A model generated the notes under the pieces. That model saw nothing but the letters and a program-made list of their open reading frames with translations, ran no database searches and was not told the DNA's origin. 64,000 nt of DNA from Chloroflexota bacterium. Its GTDB lineage: Bacteria; Chloroflexota; Anaerolineae; UBA4142. Position 1 is the first letter of the stretch; each line of letters starts with the position of its first letter. Below are positions 9,253 through 15,944 of this stretch, piece by piece. The translations under genes were made by a program, and so were the position numbers. Location of the stretch: assembly GCA_016219275.1 (NCBI GenBank), contig JACRBM010000067.1, forward strand, positions 1 to 64,000, in the 5' to 3' direction.

Positions 9253-9258
9253 GCTAAT
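9253..9258. repeat. Target-site duplication, left copy (GCTAAT)
   Basis: GCTAAT lies directly outside the left inverted repeat of the IS and again directly outside the right one (10690-10695). A perfect 6-bp duplication marks a simple transposition event with little later decay. Confidence 0.8.
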
Positions 9259-9283
9259 TCTCCATAATCACGACATCGTGCGC
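9259..9283 (+). repeat. IS left terminal inverted repeat
   Basis: It matches the complement of the right end (10665-10689) at 24 of 25 positions, the mismatch being the fifth base. The shared core is ATAATCACGACATCGTGCGC. Confidence 0.85.
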
Positions 9284-9325
9284 TGTTTTGTACTCACGAC
9301 ATCATACGCACTCTAACAACCGAAT

Positions 9326-9350
9326 GTACTCACGACATCGTGCGCGATTT
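9326..9350 (+). repeat. IS subterminal 25-bp repeat, left copy
   Basis: This 25-bp unit (GTACTCACGACATCGTGCGC plus GATTT) is repeated exactly in inverted orientation at 10612-10636, where it also codes for the last residues of the transposase. A degenerate third copy lies at 9293-9309. Such iterons commonly bind transposase; that role is inferred. Confidence 0.75.
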
Positions 9351-9379
9351 GCACATAATTCCTCCCACAAGGAGGAGAT

Positions 9380-10648
9380 ATGGACAAATTGCACACCGAA
9401 CAAGCCGTGCGACGCGAAGCCATCCGGCGTCACTTGGCAGGCGAATCCCGTCGTGATATTTGTGCCGATCTCGGTCAAAGTCGCCGTTGGTTCGACAAAT
9501 GGCGAGCGGAATTTGAACAGGATCCTCGGATCGATTTTGCGGATCGCTCGCGTGCGCCGCACCATTCACCACACCAAATTCCCGACGCAGTTGTGTGCGC
9601 CGTTGTTTCCGTGCGAAAAACATTCGAAGCCGCCGCAACCTTGGAAACAAAATACGGATTGATCGGACCGCGCGTGATTCAGGCGCGTCTCGAGACCTTG
9701 GGCATTCCGCCGCCCAGTCTCGCCACGATTCAACGCATCTTGCAAACACATGGACTGACGCATCCTATCGGGAACGGTAGCGACTCGGCGTATTATCCGT
9801 GGCCCATCGCCTGGGAGGTCAACGCGATTCATGCGACCGACATCATCACGCGGCATATTCGCGGCGGCGAAAAAATCGAGAACTTGCACACGATTGACCA
9901 CTACAGTCATGCGGTCTCTCTGTCCCAGCATCTCACCAAATCGAGTCCGATCATCTGCGAGCATCTCGTAGCAACGTGGAGCAAGTTAGGGCTTCCGCAG
10001 ATAGAGCAATTGGATAATGAAGGCGCCTTCTGCGGTGGGCATACGCATCCGCATATCCTGGGTCGGGTCGTCCGGTTATGTTTGTTTTGCGGCATCGAGC
10101 CATTCTTCACGCCGTATTACGAAGCCGAGCGCAACTACCAAATTGAGACCTTTCACAGTTTATGGACGGGCGGGTTCTGGGACAAACAAGAGTTCCGCAA
10201 TTGTAAACATGTTCAAGCCGAAGCGCCGATCTTTGAACGCTGGTATCACACGATCTATGAACCACCCATCTTGGATGGGCGGACTCCCGCCGAGATGCGA
10301 CGCGGCGCGCACGTGGTACGATTGACGCTCGCCCTCGCGTGCCTGATTCCTGAGGGCCGCTTGCCGATTACCGCAGGGCGGTTGCATTTCATGCGCAAAG
10401 TGGAACCTGCTGGACAGATTGAGTTGTTAAACGAAACCTGGGACGTGGGTAAAAAATGGATGGGCGAATACGTACGCACCACGATCAACACGGCCAAGCA
10501 AACCCTGACGATTTGGCATCAAGCAGATACCGATGCGGATTGGCGGTTGCTCAAGACCCGCCAGTTCCGTTTGAAGGAATCCGTGTGTACCCTGCTACCA
10601 GCCTTTCGTCGAAATCGCGCACGATGTCGTGAGTACTTCCCCGGTTAG
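9380..10648 (+). CDS. IS481-family-like DDE transposase
   Basis: The 422-residue protein starts at the ATG at 9380 behind AAGGAGGAGAT. An N-terminal helix-turn-helix (RREAIRRHLAGESRRDICAD, residues about 10-30) is followed by an integrase-core (rve, RNase H-like) domain. The candidate DDE triad is D in NAIHATDIITRH, D in IEQLDNEGAFCGG, and E in YYEAERNYQIETFHS. It would cut and join the ends of the surrounding IS. The C-terminal codons overlap an internal copy of the end-binding repeat. The frame is intact, and together with the clean target duplication this suggests an active or recently active element. Confidence 0.9.
   Translation: MDKLHTEQAVRREAIRRHLAGESRRDICADLGQSRRWFDKWRAEFEQDPRIDFADRSRAPHHSPHQIPDAVVCAVVSVRKTFEAAATLETKYGLIGPRVIQARLETLGIPPPSLATIQRILQTHGLTHPIGNGSDSAYYPWPIAWEVNAIHATDIITRHIRGGEKIENLHTIDHYSHAVSLSQHLTKSSPIICEHLVATWSKLGLPQIEQLDNEGAFCGGHTHPHILGRVVRLCLFCGIEPFFTPYYEAERNYQIETFHSLWTGGFWDKQEFRNCKHVQAEAPIFERWYHTIYEPPILDGRTPAEMRRGAHVVRLTLALACLIPEGRLPITAGRLHFMRKVEPAGQIELLNETWDVGKKWMGEYVRTTINTAKQTLTIWHQADTDADWRLLKTRQFRLKESVCTLLPAFRRNRARCREYFPG
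10612..10636 (-). repeat. IS subterminal 25-bp repeat, right copy
   Basis: It is the exact inverted copy of 9326-9350. It overlaps the 3' end of the transposase gene, so one sequence serves as coding and presumably as binding site. Confidence 0.75.
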
Positions 10649-10664
10649 AAATTTAAGATAAAAC

Positions 10665-10689
10665 GCGCACGATGTCGTGATTATTGAGA
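10665..10689 (-). repeat. IS right terminal inverted repeat
   Basis: It pairs with 9259-9283 at 24 of 25 bases and is followed immediately by the second GCTAAT target duplication (10690-10695). Confidence 0.85.
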
Positions 10690-10697
10690 GCTAATCG

Positions 10698-11597
10698 TTA
10701 TTGCGCGGGCAGAAAGTTATAGACCCAGATGGTCTCGTCTACCGTCGTATCCCCGCGCAGACGCCGCGCCAAAACTCCTTTGATCGCCCAACTCACTTCG
10801 CCATGCGCGGTGTGTCCCGTAGGCGGGCGTGGAGTGGGAAGTGTGATTTGAAAAGGATACGTCAGTGTTTGCCCCGCCGCGAGTTTCGTTGCGCCAGCGA
10901 GCTTGATCGTGGCTTCTTCGACGAACGTGTTGCCCTGGTCGCGCGGAACAAATTCTTTGCGGATGGCTTGGATGCGGACTTGGGTCACGTCGAAATTTTT
11001 CTGCGGGCGCACGATGAACGTGCCGGCGACCGTTGCGCCCATCGCCCAGTGATGTCCAGGCAACGCGAGCGCGAGTTCCGCCTCGTTCGATTCATTCGAG
11101 TAGCCAAACTCGCCGGCAGTATTGGGTTGATTCGGTTTTGCCGCGACGAGAATCTCGACCTCTTCGTTCAAGTCCGAAGCCATCTTGCGGTCAAGCGTCG
11201 CGCGCACCAACCACTTGAGCCGGAGGATTCGCCCATCCGACATCGTCGGCGGCGCGTTCGTTGGAATCGCCAAATCAAATTCGAAAGTCTGTTTCGTGTT
11301 CGCGCGCAGCGTGCCGGCTTTGAGCAACACGACCGTGGCAACTGGCTTTTCTTCCGAGGTCCACAAAGTCTCCTCGCTCGTTTCGGTATTCCCATCCGAG
11401 TCGGTCGAGCGACTTTCGTACCGATATTGATATTCTTCTTTGCAGACCAACGCGATGCGCCCTTCTTGGAATTTGATTTCGTTTTGACTTTCGACGGTGA
11501 GTGTGCCGTGGACCGTCTCGCCGAAAGAAAACGTTGCCTGCGGGCGCGCGAGCGTGATGGTCTGGTAAGCCTTGCCGCCCTTGAGAAAATCGAACAC
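10698..11597 (-). CDS. Spo0M/arrestin-like protein
   Basis: The product is 299 residues of beta-rich sequence with two arrestin-like halves. Residues about 1-140 begin FLKGGKAYQTITLARPQATFSFGETVHGTL (split here for brevity), with the characteristic drive toward G.V.G.L.V. The second half (about 150-299) contains GATVAGTFIVRPQKNFDVTQV and ends in VDETIWVYNFLPAQ. Spo0M (SpoOM) proteins affect sporulation and division control in Bacillus by an unclear mechanism; distant homologues are widespread. The start is a GTG at 11597 behind GAGGAGGAGG. It has its own promoter and a roughly 180-base leader holding a strong hairpin. The IS 9259-10689 landed just after its stop codon, cutting a likely operon with fdrA. 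Confidence 0.8.
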   Translation of the reverse strand: MFDFLKGGKAYQTITLARPQATFSFGETVHGTLTVESQNEIKFQEGRIALVCKEEYQYRYESRSTDSDGNTETSEETLWTSEEKPVATVVLLKAGTLRANTKQTFEFDLAIPTNAPPTMSDGRILRLKWLVRATLDRKMASDLNEEVEILVAAKPNQPNTAGEFGYSNESNEAELALALPGHHWAMGATVAGTFIVRPQKNFDVTQVRIQAIRKEFVPRDQGNTFVEEATIKLAGATKLAAGQTLTYPFQITLPTPRPPTGHTAHGEVSWAIKGVLARRLRGDTTVDETIWVYNFLPAQ

Positions 11598-11632
11598 GAT
11601 CCTCCTCCTCTGGATTGGGTTTTGGAAAAGTT

Positions 11633-11680
11633 AAAGCACCTATCGTGCCGCGTGCATTCAGGGCACACGAAAGGTGCTTT
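11633..11680 (-). promoter_or_regulatory. Long hairpin in the leader of the Spo0M-like gene
   Basis: AAAGCACCTATCGTGCC (11633-11649) pairs with GGCACACGAAAGGTGCTTT (11662-11680), a 16-18 bp stem with small bulges. It lies in the 5' leader of the minus-strand gene, 36 bases before its start codon. It could be an attenuator, an mRNA-stability stem or a terminator; no matching riboswitch class was recognised. Confidence 0.5.
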
Positions 11681-11781
11681 GGTTTATCGCGATAAATGAT
11701 TGATTTGACAGAGCCGGGCGTGGAGTTGAGACATCCTCTTGCTTCCCCTTTGAATGATCAAGTTGGATGTTGGTTGCGCCA

Positions 11782-11809
11782 AGTATAGCATATCTCTTTG
11801 AGAAATCAA
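11782..11809 (-). promoter_or_regulatory. Sigma-70-type promoter for the Spo0M-like gene
   Basis: On the minus strand TTGATT (11809-11804) and TATACT (11787-11782) are separated by 16 bases. This predicts transcription start near 11775 and a leader of about 180 bases. It is divergent from the HEAT-gene promoter. Confidence 0.55.
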
Positions 11810-11818
11810 CTTGACGCA

Positions 11819-11847
11819 TTGCAACGAATGGACGCGTGTGGTATCAT
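11819..11847 (+). promoter_or_regulatory. Sigma-70-type promoter for the HEAT-repeat gene
   Basis: TTGCAA (11819-11824) and TATCAT (11842-11847) are spaced by 17 bases. Transcription would begin near 11854, which rules out the longer start at 11798 and favours the ATG at 11867 or 11873. Confidence 0.5.
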
Positions 11848-11866
11848 CCGCGCACGGATTTCCGAA

Positions 11867-12586
11867 ATGCAAATGACGCGTTGTTTAGGATTGACCGACG
11901 AACGTCGCCGTTGCGCGGCGTTGCCCATGAATGGGACCGGTTATTGCGCGCGACATCGCCCAGCGAATTTCGTCAACGAATCGGTTCGCGCCGAGCCAGG
12001 TTTCGTGCGGCGATGGCTCGCCCCATTTCGTCCGCGCGCGTTTACGGCAGTGGTGCGGGACGATGTGAAACTGCCGGTACCGCGGACGATGCGGCATCGC
12101 TCATTCGATTTCATCGTCGAGCAATTGTTGCGCGGCGCGGATTCGACCACGCGCTGGTCTGCCGCGTACGCCTTGCGGCGGCGGCGCGAGCTTGCCGCGC
12201 TCGAACCGTTATGGCACGTTCTGCATCACGAGCGCGTCGCGTTGGTGCGGCAACAAGCCGCGGTTGCGCTCGGCAAAATCGGTACGCGCATGGTTGTGTC
12301 TCCGCTCGTCGAAGCGTTGTGGCACGATGTTGATCCCGGCGTGCGCCATGTGTGCGCGATCGCGCTCGGCAACTTGGGCGAGCCGACCGCGGCGCGCGAT
12401 CTTGCCGATGCGCTCGCGCGCGAGCACGCGATTTTTGTGCGCTGGGATTGTGTGCTCGCGCTCGGTCAACTCGGCGACCGCGCGTTCGAGCCGCTCCTCG
12501 TCGAACTCGCGCAGACGGAACGAACTGATGTGATTCGCCGCGCGTGCCAGGACGCGCTCGCGCAGATGCGACTACGCCAAGCATAA
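11867..12586 (+). CDS. HEAT-repeat protein with N-terminal Cys/His motif
   Basis: From the ATG at 11867 the product has 239 residues. The first 35 hold C and H residues in the order TRCLGL...RRCAALP...GYCARHRP, a CCCH-like pattern that could bind zinc. From about residue 85 come helical HEAT/PBS-lyase-type repeats (WSAAYALRRR, RQQAAVALGKIG, RHVCAIALGNLG, RWDCVLALGQLG), each about 30 residues. Such repeats form scaffolds for protein binding; phycocyanobilin-lyase relatives share them, but no phycobilisome context exists here. The start was chosen because a promoter is predicted just upstream. The function is unknown. Confidence 0.8.
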   Translation: MQMTRCLGLTDERRRCAALPMNGTGYCARHRPANFVNESVRAEPGFVRRWLAPFRPRAFTAVVRDDVKLPVPRTMRHRSFDFIVEQLLRGADSTTRWSAAYALRRRRELAALEPLWHVLHHERVALVRQQAAVALGKIGTRMVVSPLVEALWHDVDPGVRHVCAIALGNLGEPTAARDLADALAREHAIFVRWDCVLALGQLGDRAFEPLLVELAQTERTDVIRRACQDALAQMRLRQA

Positions 12587-12625
12587 TACTGTCACGCATC
12601 GCGCGACAGACCTAGGGGGCAAAGC

Positions 12626-13085
12626 GTGCCGATTAGTAGTTTGCCTATTCTGTTGACCCGTTTCATCGGTCGCGCGAAAGAGATCGCGAACGCGCGTCCC
12701 CCATGCCGATTGACCTCCTCAAGAATTTCCTCCGCGAGAAAAACCTACTCCTCGTGTTGGATACTGCGAGCATTTGATTCACGCGTGCGCACAGTTAGCT
12801 GAGTCGCTTTTGACCCATTGCCCCGATCTGAAAATTCTGGCGACGAGCCGCGATGGACTGAACATTGCGGGCGAGACCACGTTTCGCGTGCCGTCGCGCG
12901 CGCTTCCGAATGTTCGCCAATTGCCGCCGCTCGAATCATTCGCGCAATTCGAAGCGATTCGATTGTTCACCGAGCGCGCGCGTGCCGCAAGCCCCGACTT
13001 TGAGTTGACGGATGCGAACAAGGCATCCATTGCGCAAATCTGTGCGCGACTGGATGGGATGCCGCTCGCGCTTGAACGCAGTAGC
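12626..13085 (+). pseudogene. Remnant of an AfsR/LuxR-type NB-ARC ATPase
   Basis: The opening SSLPILLTRFIGRAKEI matches the entry to AfsR/GutR-like regulators (consensus LP..LT.FIGRE.EI). The P-loop region that should follow is missing. A second fragment, NFLREKNLLLVLDT, then a frameshift and EHLIHACAQLAESLL, LKILATSRDGLNIAGE, and RLDGMPLALE, correspond to the Walker B, sensor and GLPLAL-type blocks of the same protein. An internal deletion, at least one frameshift and loss of everything after about 13085 make this a dead gene. Confidence 0.8.
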
Positions 13086-13153
13086 ACCCCGACAACGGCG
13101 GACGAATTGCAAGCACCTTCCGATTGCCAGCCGCCCCGCCGTTGTCGGGGTGC
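13084..13153. repeat. 18-bp perfect inverted repeat (34-bp spacer)
   Basis: GCACCCCGACAACGGCGG (13084-13101) is repeated inverted at 13136-13153. It terminates the ATPase remnant. It could be a small palindromic mobile repeat that landed in the gene or a terminator-like stem upstream of the toxin-antitoxin pair; no U-run follows. Confidence 0.65.
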
Positions 13154-13257
13154 GTGTGTTTCGCGTTCGCGCAGTTTTTTCAATGTGCGTTTGTTTCCAA
13201 CAGTGCTCTGTGTTATAATCATTCGCAGAAAGTTGCAAGTAGGTGGAGGTGATTTAG

Positions 13258-13464
13258 ATGATGCAACAAACTGCCTTGAAGTATGACGTGCAAGTGCTAG
13301 AAAACGGGCATATCGAATTACCTGTTCCGTTCCCAGCTGGCGCACATTTGATTATCTTCATTCTTCCAGCCGACGATACTTTTGAAGACTTGCTCTTGGC
13401 TTCGGAGAGCCGTCTTGATTTCTGGAACAATCCCTGGGATGATGAGGACTGGAACAATGCCTAA
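13258..13464 (+). CDS. Putative antitoxin of a MazEF/PemIK-like pair
   Basis: The 68-residue protein begins at ATG ATG (13258/13261) behind a good GGAGGTGA site. Residues 9-38 (VQVLENGHIELPVPFPAGA) resemble the short beta-rich DNA-binding half of small antitoxins, and the acidic tail FWNNPWDDEDWNNA fits a toxin-neutralising end. It overlaps the downstream MazF-like gene by 8 bases, typical of translationally coupled antitoxin-toxin pairs. Assignment rests mainly on context; the family was not recognised with certainty. Confidence 0.75.
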   Translation: MMQQTALKYDVQVLENGHIELPVPFPAGAHLIIFILPADDTFEDLLLASESRLDFWNNPWDDEDWNNA

Positions 13465-13801
13465 GCAAGGTGAGATTGTCCTGATCCCGATTCCGTTCAC
13501 CGACCTTTCATCACAAAAGCGGCGACCAGTTATCATCGTATCCAACGATGCCTACAACGGCAAGAGTACTGACATTGTTGTTGTCGCGATGACTTCCAAC
13601 CCCGCGTCAGTGGATTACAGTTTCGCGATTACCTCTGCGGATTTAGAGACGGGCAGTCTCAATCGCCCATCGAAAATACGTGTGGACAAAATCTACACGC
13701 TGTCCCAATCCATCATCGTCAAGTCGTTCGGACAAGTGAATGTGAAAACGCTTGAGCGAGTCCGTCAAACGCTGAAAGATTTGACCGACAAAAAGTCATA
13801 G
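13457..13801 (+). CDS. mazF: MazF/PemK-family toxin (endoribonuclease)
   Basis: The 114-residue product from the ATG at 13457 shows the MazF/PemK pattern: GEIVLIPIPFTDLSSQKRRP near the start (with the conserved F.D....K.RP), VIIVSNDAYNG, VVVAMTSNP, and the second-half blocks L..GSLNRPSKIRVDKIYTL, followed by the short C-terminal helix LERVRQTLKDL. MazF toxins are SH3-like dimers that cut mRNA at short sequence motifs. The start codon lies inside the antitoxin gene (8-base overlap). The pair is intact although it sits among degraded genes, as often seen for addictive modules. Confidence 0.9.
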   Translation: MPKQGEIVLIPIPFTDLSSQKRRPVIIVSNDAYNGKSTDIVVVAMTSNPASVDYSFAITSADLETGSLNRPSKIRVDKIYTLSQSIIVKSFGQVNVKTLERVRQTLKDLTDKKS

Positions 13802-13836
13802 CGAAAAGTCGAGGTGCTGCCCGCACAAGCATTTTT

Positions 13837-13867
13837 GCCCGCCAACTTTGTTTGACGGTTGGCGGGC
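13837..13867. terminator. Hairpin after the MazF-like gene
   Basis: GCCCGCCAAC (13837-13846) pairs with GTTGGCGGGC (13858-13867). On the plus strand only TTTGCG follows; on the minus strand AAAAATG follows. It is a plausible weak terminator for the toxin pair or for the minus-strand remnant beyond it. Confidence 0.5.
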
Positions 13868-13890
13868 TTTGCGTGTCCGCGCGACGCCGA

Positions 13891-13952
13891 TTACTTCCAG
13901 AACTGCCACCATTTTTTTGGTGCGGTTGATTTCGCAGGCGGCGGTTCTGTAA
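13891..13952 (-). pseudogene. C-terminal tail remnant of a lost gene
   Basis: The minus strand encodes TEPPPAKSTAPKKWWQFWK and then a TAA. Tails with a Pro-rich stretch ending in KKWW.FWK close many bacterial membrane or secreted proteins, so this is probably the very end of a gene whose body has been deleted. Nothing recognisable lies upstream. Confidence 0.4.
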
Positions 13953-14003
13953 CCCTACTTTAAATTAAGTTGCCCTCCTATCGAACGAGCGTTCCAATGA
14001 GTG

Positions 14004-14067
14004 CTCCTGGTGGTATGATTGGTCTGAAACCCGCCAAGGTTCTCAGCTCAAATCTCACCACCAGGAG
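14004..14067 (+). promoter_or_regulatory. Inverted repeat covering the integrase ribosome-binding site
   Basis: CTCCTGGTGGT (14004-14014) can pair with ACCACCAGGAG (14057-14067). The right arm contains most of the AGGAGG that precedes the integrase ATG at 14076, so the stem would hide the ribosome-binding site. Confidence 0.45.
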
Positions 14068-14075
14068 GCACACGT

Positions 14076-14510
14076 ATGTTACCCGAAGTCGAACGCTTCG
14101 GCAAATGGTTGCGCCGCCGCAACCCGCGCGCGTCCACCCACATCCACTACACGAGTGACCTCAAGCTTTTCTTCGCCTGGCTCAACAAACCATTGACCCA
14201 GGTTTCCGTCACCGACATTGATCGCTTCATTGAACACAGTCAGACCCTGGGTCATGCGAATGCCACGATTGATCGCCGTCTCGCCGCCATCCACTCGCTC
14301 TACCATTTCCTCCCGTTTGAATTCGAGTCTGCGCCACTCAACCCAGTTTTGCCGAAACGGCACATGATTCGCCAAGGGCGTCACTTGCCGCGCGATGTCG
14401 AAGATGTCATTCTCGACAAACTGTTTACCGTCGTCACCTTGCCGCGCGACCGTTGTATGTTTCTGCTCATGTTAACGTGTGGTTTGCGCGTCGGCGAAAT
14501 TTGTTATTAG
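14076..14510 (+). pseudogene. Truncated tyrosine recombinase (XerC/D-like)
   Basis: The 144-residue open frame starts well (GGAGG at 14064-14068, ATG at 14076). It covers the SAM-like core-binding domain (SDLKLFFAWLN, DIDRFIEHSQTLGHANATID) and the first part of the catalytic domain, ending at LTCGLRVGEICY. LRVGE holds the first catalytic arginine; the later HxxR and tyrosine motifs are absent. The frame ends where sequence of the opposite-strand RHS remnant begins (about 14500), so the gene was cut by a rearrangement and cannot be active. Confidence 0.88.
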
Positions 14511-15400
14511 CAATCACCTGCCCTGTGCTGTTGTAAAGTTGCCGCACACTGCCCAACGCATCCGCGCCAAAATACTGCATCGTCGTTTGATATTGCGCAA
14601 TGCGTCCATTGCCGTACAGGTACGCATTCGTCCCGTCGCTCAACACCTGGGTCAAGCCAGCACCTGGGTCAAGTGCGTAGCGCGTCTGCACGCCGTTGAT
14701 CGTTTGCGACAAGCGGTCACCGACACCGTTGTAGGCGTACGTGTATGTGTTCGCACCTTGCGTCGCGGTCTTCAAGCGGTTCGCTTGGTCGTAGGCGTAC
14801 GTGGGCAAACCATCGTTCAGCAAATTCCCGTTCGCATCCCAAGTATACGCCTGTCCGTTCGCACTCGTCAAGCGGTTGGCGTTGTCGTACGCATAGGTCG
14901 TCGCCGCGCCGTTCGCGGTCTGCGTCAAGCGGTTACCCACCGCGTCGTAGGTGTACGCAAACGTGTCAGTGTAAGTGCCCGTGGAGCGCGCTTGCGTCAA
15001 ACGATACAACGGATCGTACGTGTAGTTGATGACCGTCGTCTGCGTGGGCGGCGCGAGCGTAATCACCACAGCCGCACATCCTGGGATCGCACAGTGATTC
15101 GTGTCACCGCTAAAATATTGCTTGCCGCTCTTGTCCGCGCGGAAGCGGTAACTCCCGTTCGGAATCACGAGGGTCGCCGTGCCTTAAATGTTTGTCGTCG
15201 CACTGTAGCCCGCGTAGGTCGCGCCATCGAACGCGTAGACGGGCACACTCGCTTGCGGCGCGCCGGCATTGTCTTTCACCGTCACCGCGACCGTGCCAAC
15301 TGGAATGACGAGCGAGGCAACGGTGCATGTTGGCGTGGTACAGTGGTTGTTCGCGTTGCTGAAAAATTGTTTGCCGTTCTTGTCGGCGCGGAAACGGAGA
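14505..15400 (-). pseudogene. RHS/YD-repeat protein fragment with in-frame stop
   Basis: The minus strand encodes YD repeats typical of RHS/polymorphic-toxin proteins: YTYDPLYRLTQARST, YTYDAVGNRLTQTANG, YAYDNANRLTSANG, YTWDANGNLL, followed by DALGSVRQLYNSTG. Upstream are two copies of a carbohydrate-binding-like unit (GSYRFRADKSGKQYFSG and LRFRADKNGKQFFSN) with VTVKDNAGAPQASVPVYAFDG between them. The frame is interrupted by a TAA at about 15184 and lacks both the N-terminal shell and the C-terminal core and toxin. It is a decayed fragment. Confidence 0.85.
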
Positions 15401-15593
15401 CGGTCTTAGCTTGTGTGATAACGTCGTCTCATTATAGTGCAACTCAATCGCCGGCGAACAAGTTTCTGTCCTTACATACGCTACGCGCGGCGTGAAATTC
15501 TCGAAATGCCAGGGTGGCGCGACTTTGACCAAGCCCTAGGAGTGTCAAGCCCGCATTTGCTTGTCATGTCAATTTGCGTTATTATTGCCGCCG

Positions 15594-15920
15594 ATGACCA
15601 CTCCTCTTCGCCAACAGTATCTCCGCATCAAACAACAATTCCCCGACACGCTTGTGATGTTTCGTCTCGGCGATTTTTACGAGACGTTCGACGACGATGC
15701 TAAAACGGTTGCGATCGTTTGCAACATCGTGCTGACTGGGCGCGATATGGGTACTGGCGCGCGCGTGCCGCTTGCCGGCGTGCCGTATCATGCGGTCGAA
15801 TCGTACCTCGCCAAACTGATTCAAGCCGGGCACAAGGTCGCGATTGTCGAGCAGACCGGCGACGTGGTGAACGGCTTGATGCCGCGCGAAGTTGTGCACA
15901 CCATCAATCCCGACACATAA
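15594..15920 (+). pseudogene. Duplicated 5' fragment of mutS
   Basis: From the ATG at 15594 it encodes MutS domain I (LRIKQQFPDTLVMFRLGDFY, GRDMGTGARVPLAGVPYHA, KVAIVEQTGD) and stops after NGLMPREVVHTINPDT. The same segment begins the full mutS at 23137. The first 130 or so bases, including 10 bases before the ATG, differ at only 2 positions, while the next 165 bases differ at about 22. The fragment has only about 108 residues and cannot act in mismatch repair; it reads as one end of an inserted or rearranged segment. Confidence 0.9.
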
Positions 15921-15944
15921 TGATCGGGACAGCGAGCTACGAGA

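Larger units (their letters stand above)
9259..10689. mobile_element. IS481-like insertion sequence (1431 bp), complete
   Basis: The element is bounded by terminal inverted repeats of 25 bases with one mismatch, containing ATAATCACGACATCGTGCGC, at 9259-9283 and 10665-10689. It is flanked by the 6-bp direct repeat GCTAAT and carries one DDE transposase gene. Inside the ends lie further copies of the CACGACATCGTGCGC core (about 9293-9309 and 9326-9350 on the left, 10612-10636 on the right), probably transposase-binding sites. It sits in a spacer whose other contents are only the end of the Spo0M-like gene (stop at 10698) and the fdrA ribosome-binding site. Without the IS these two genes would be about 25 bases apart. 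Confidence 0.88.
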
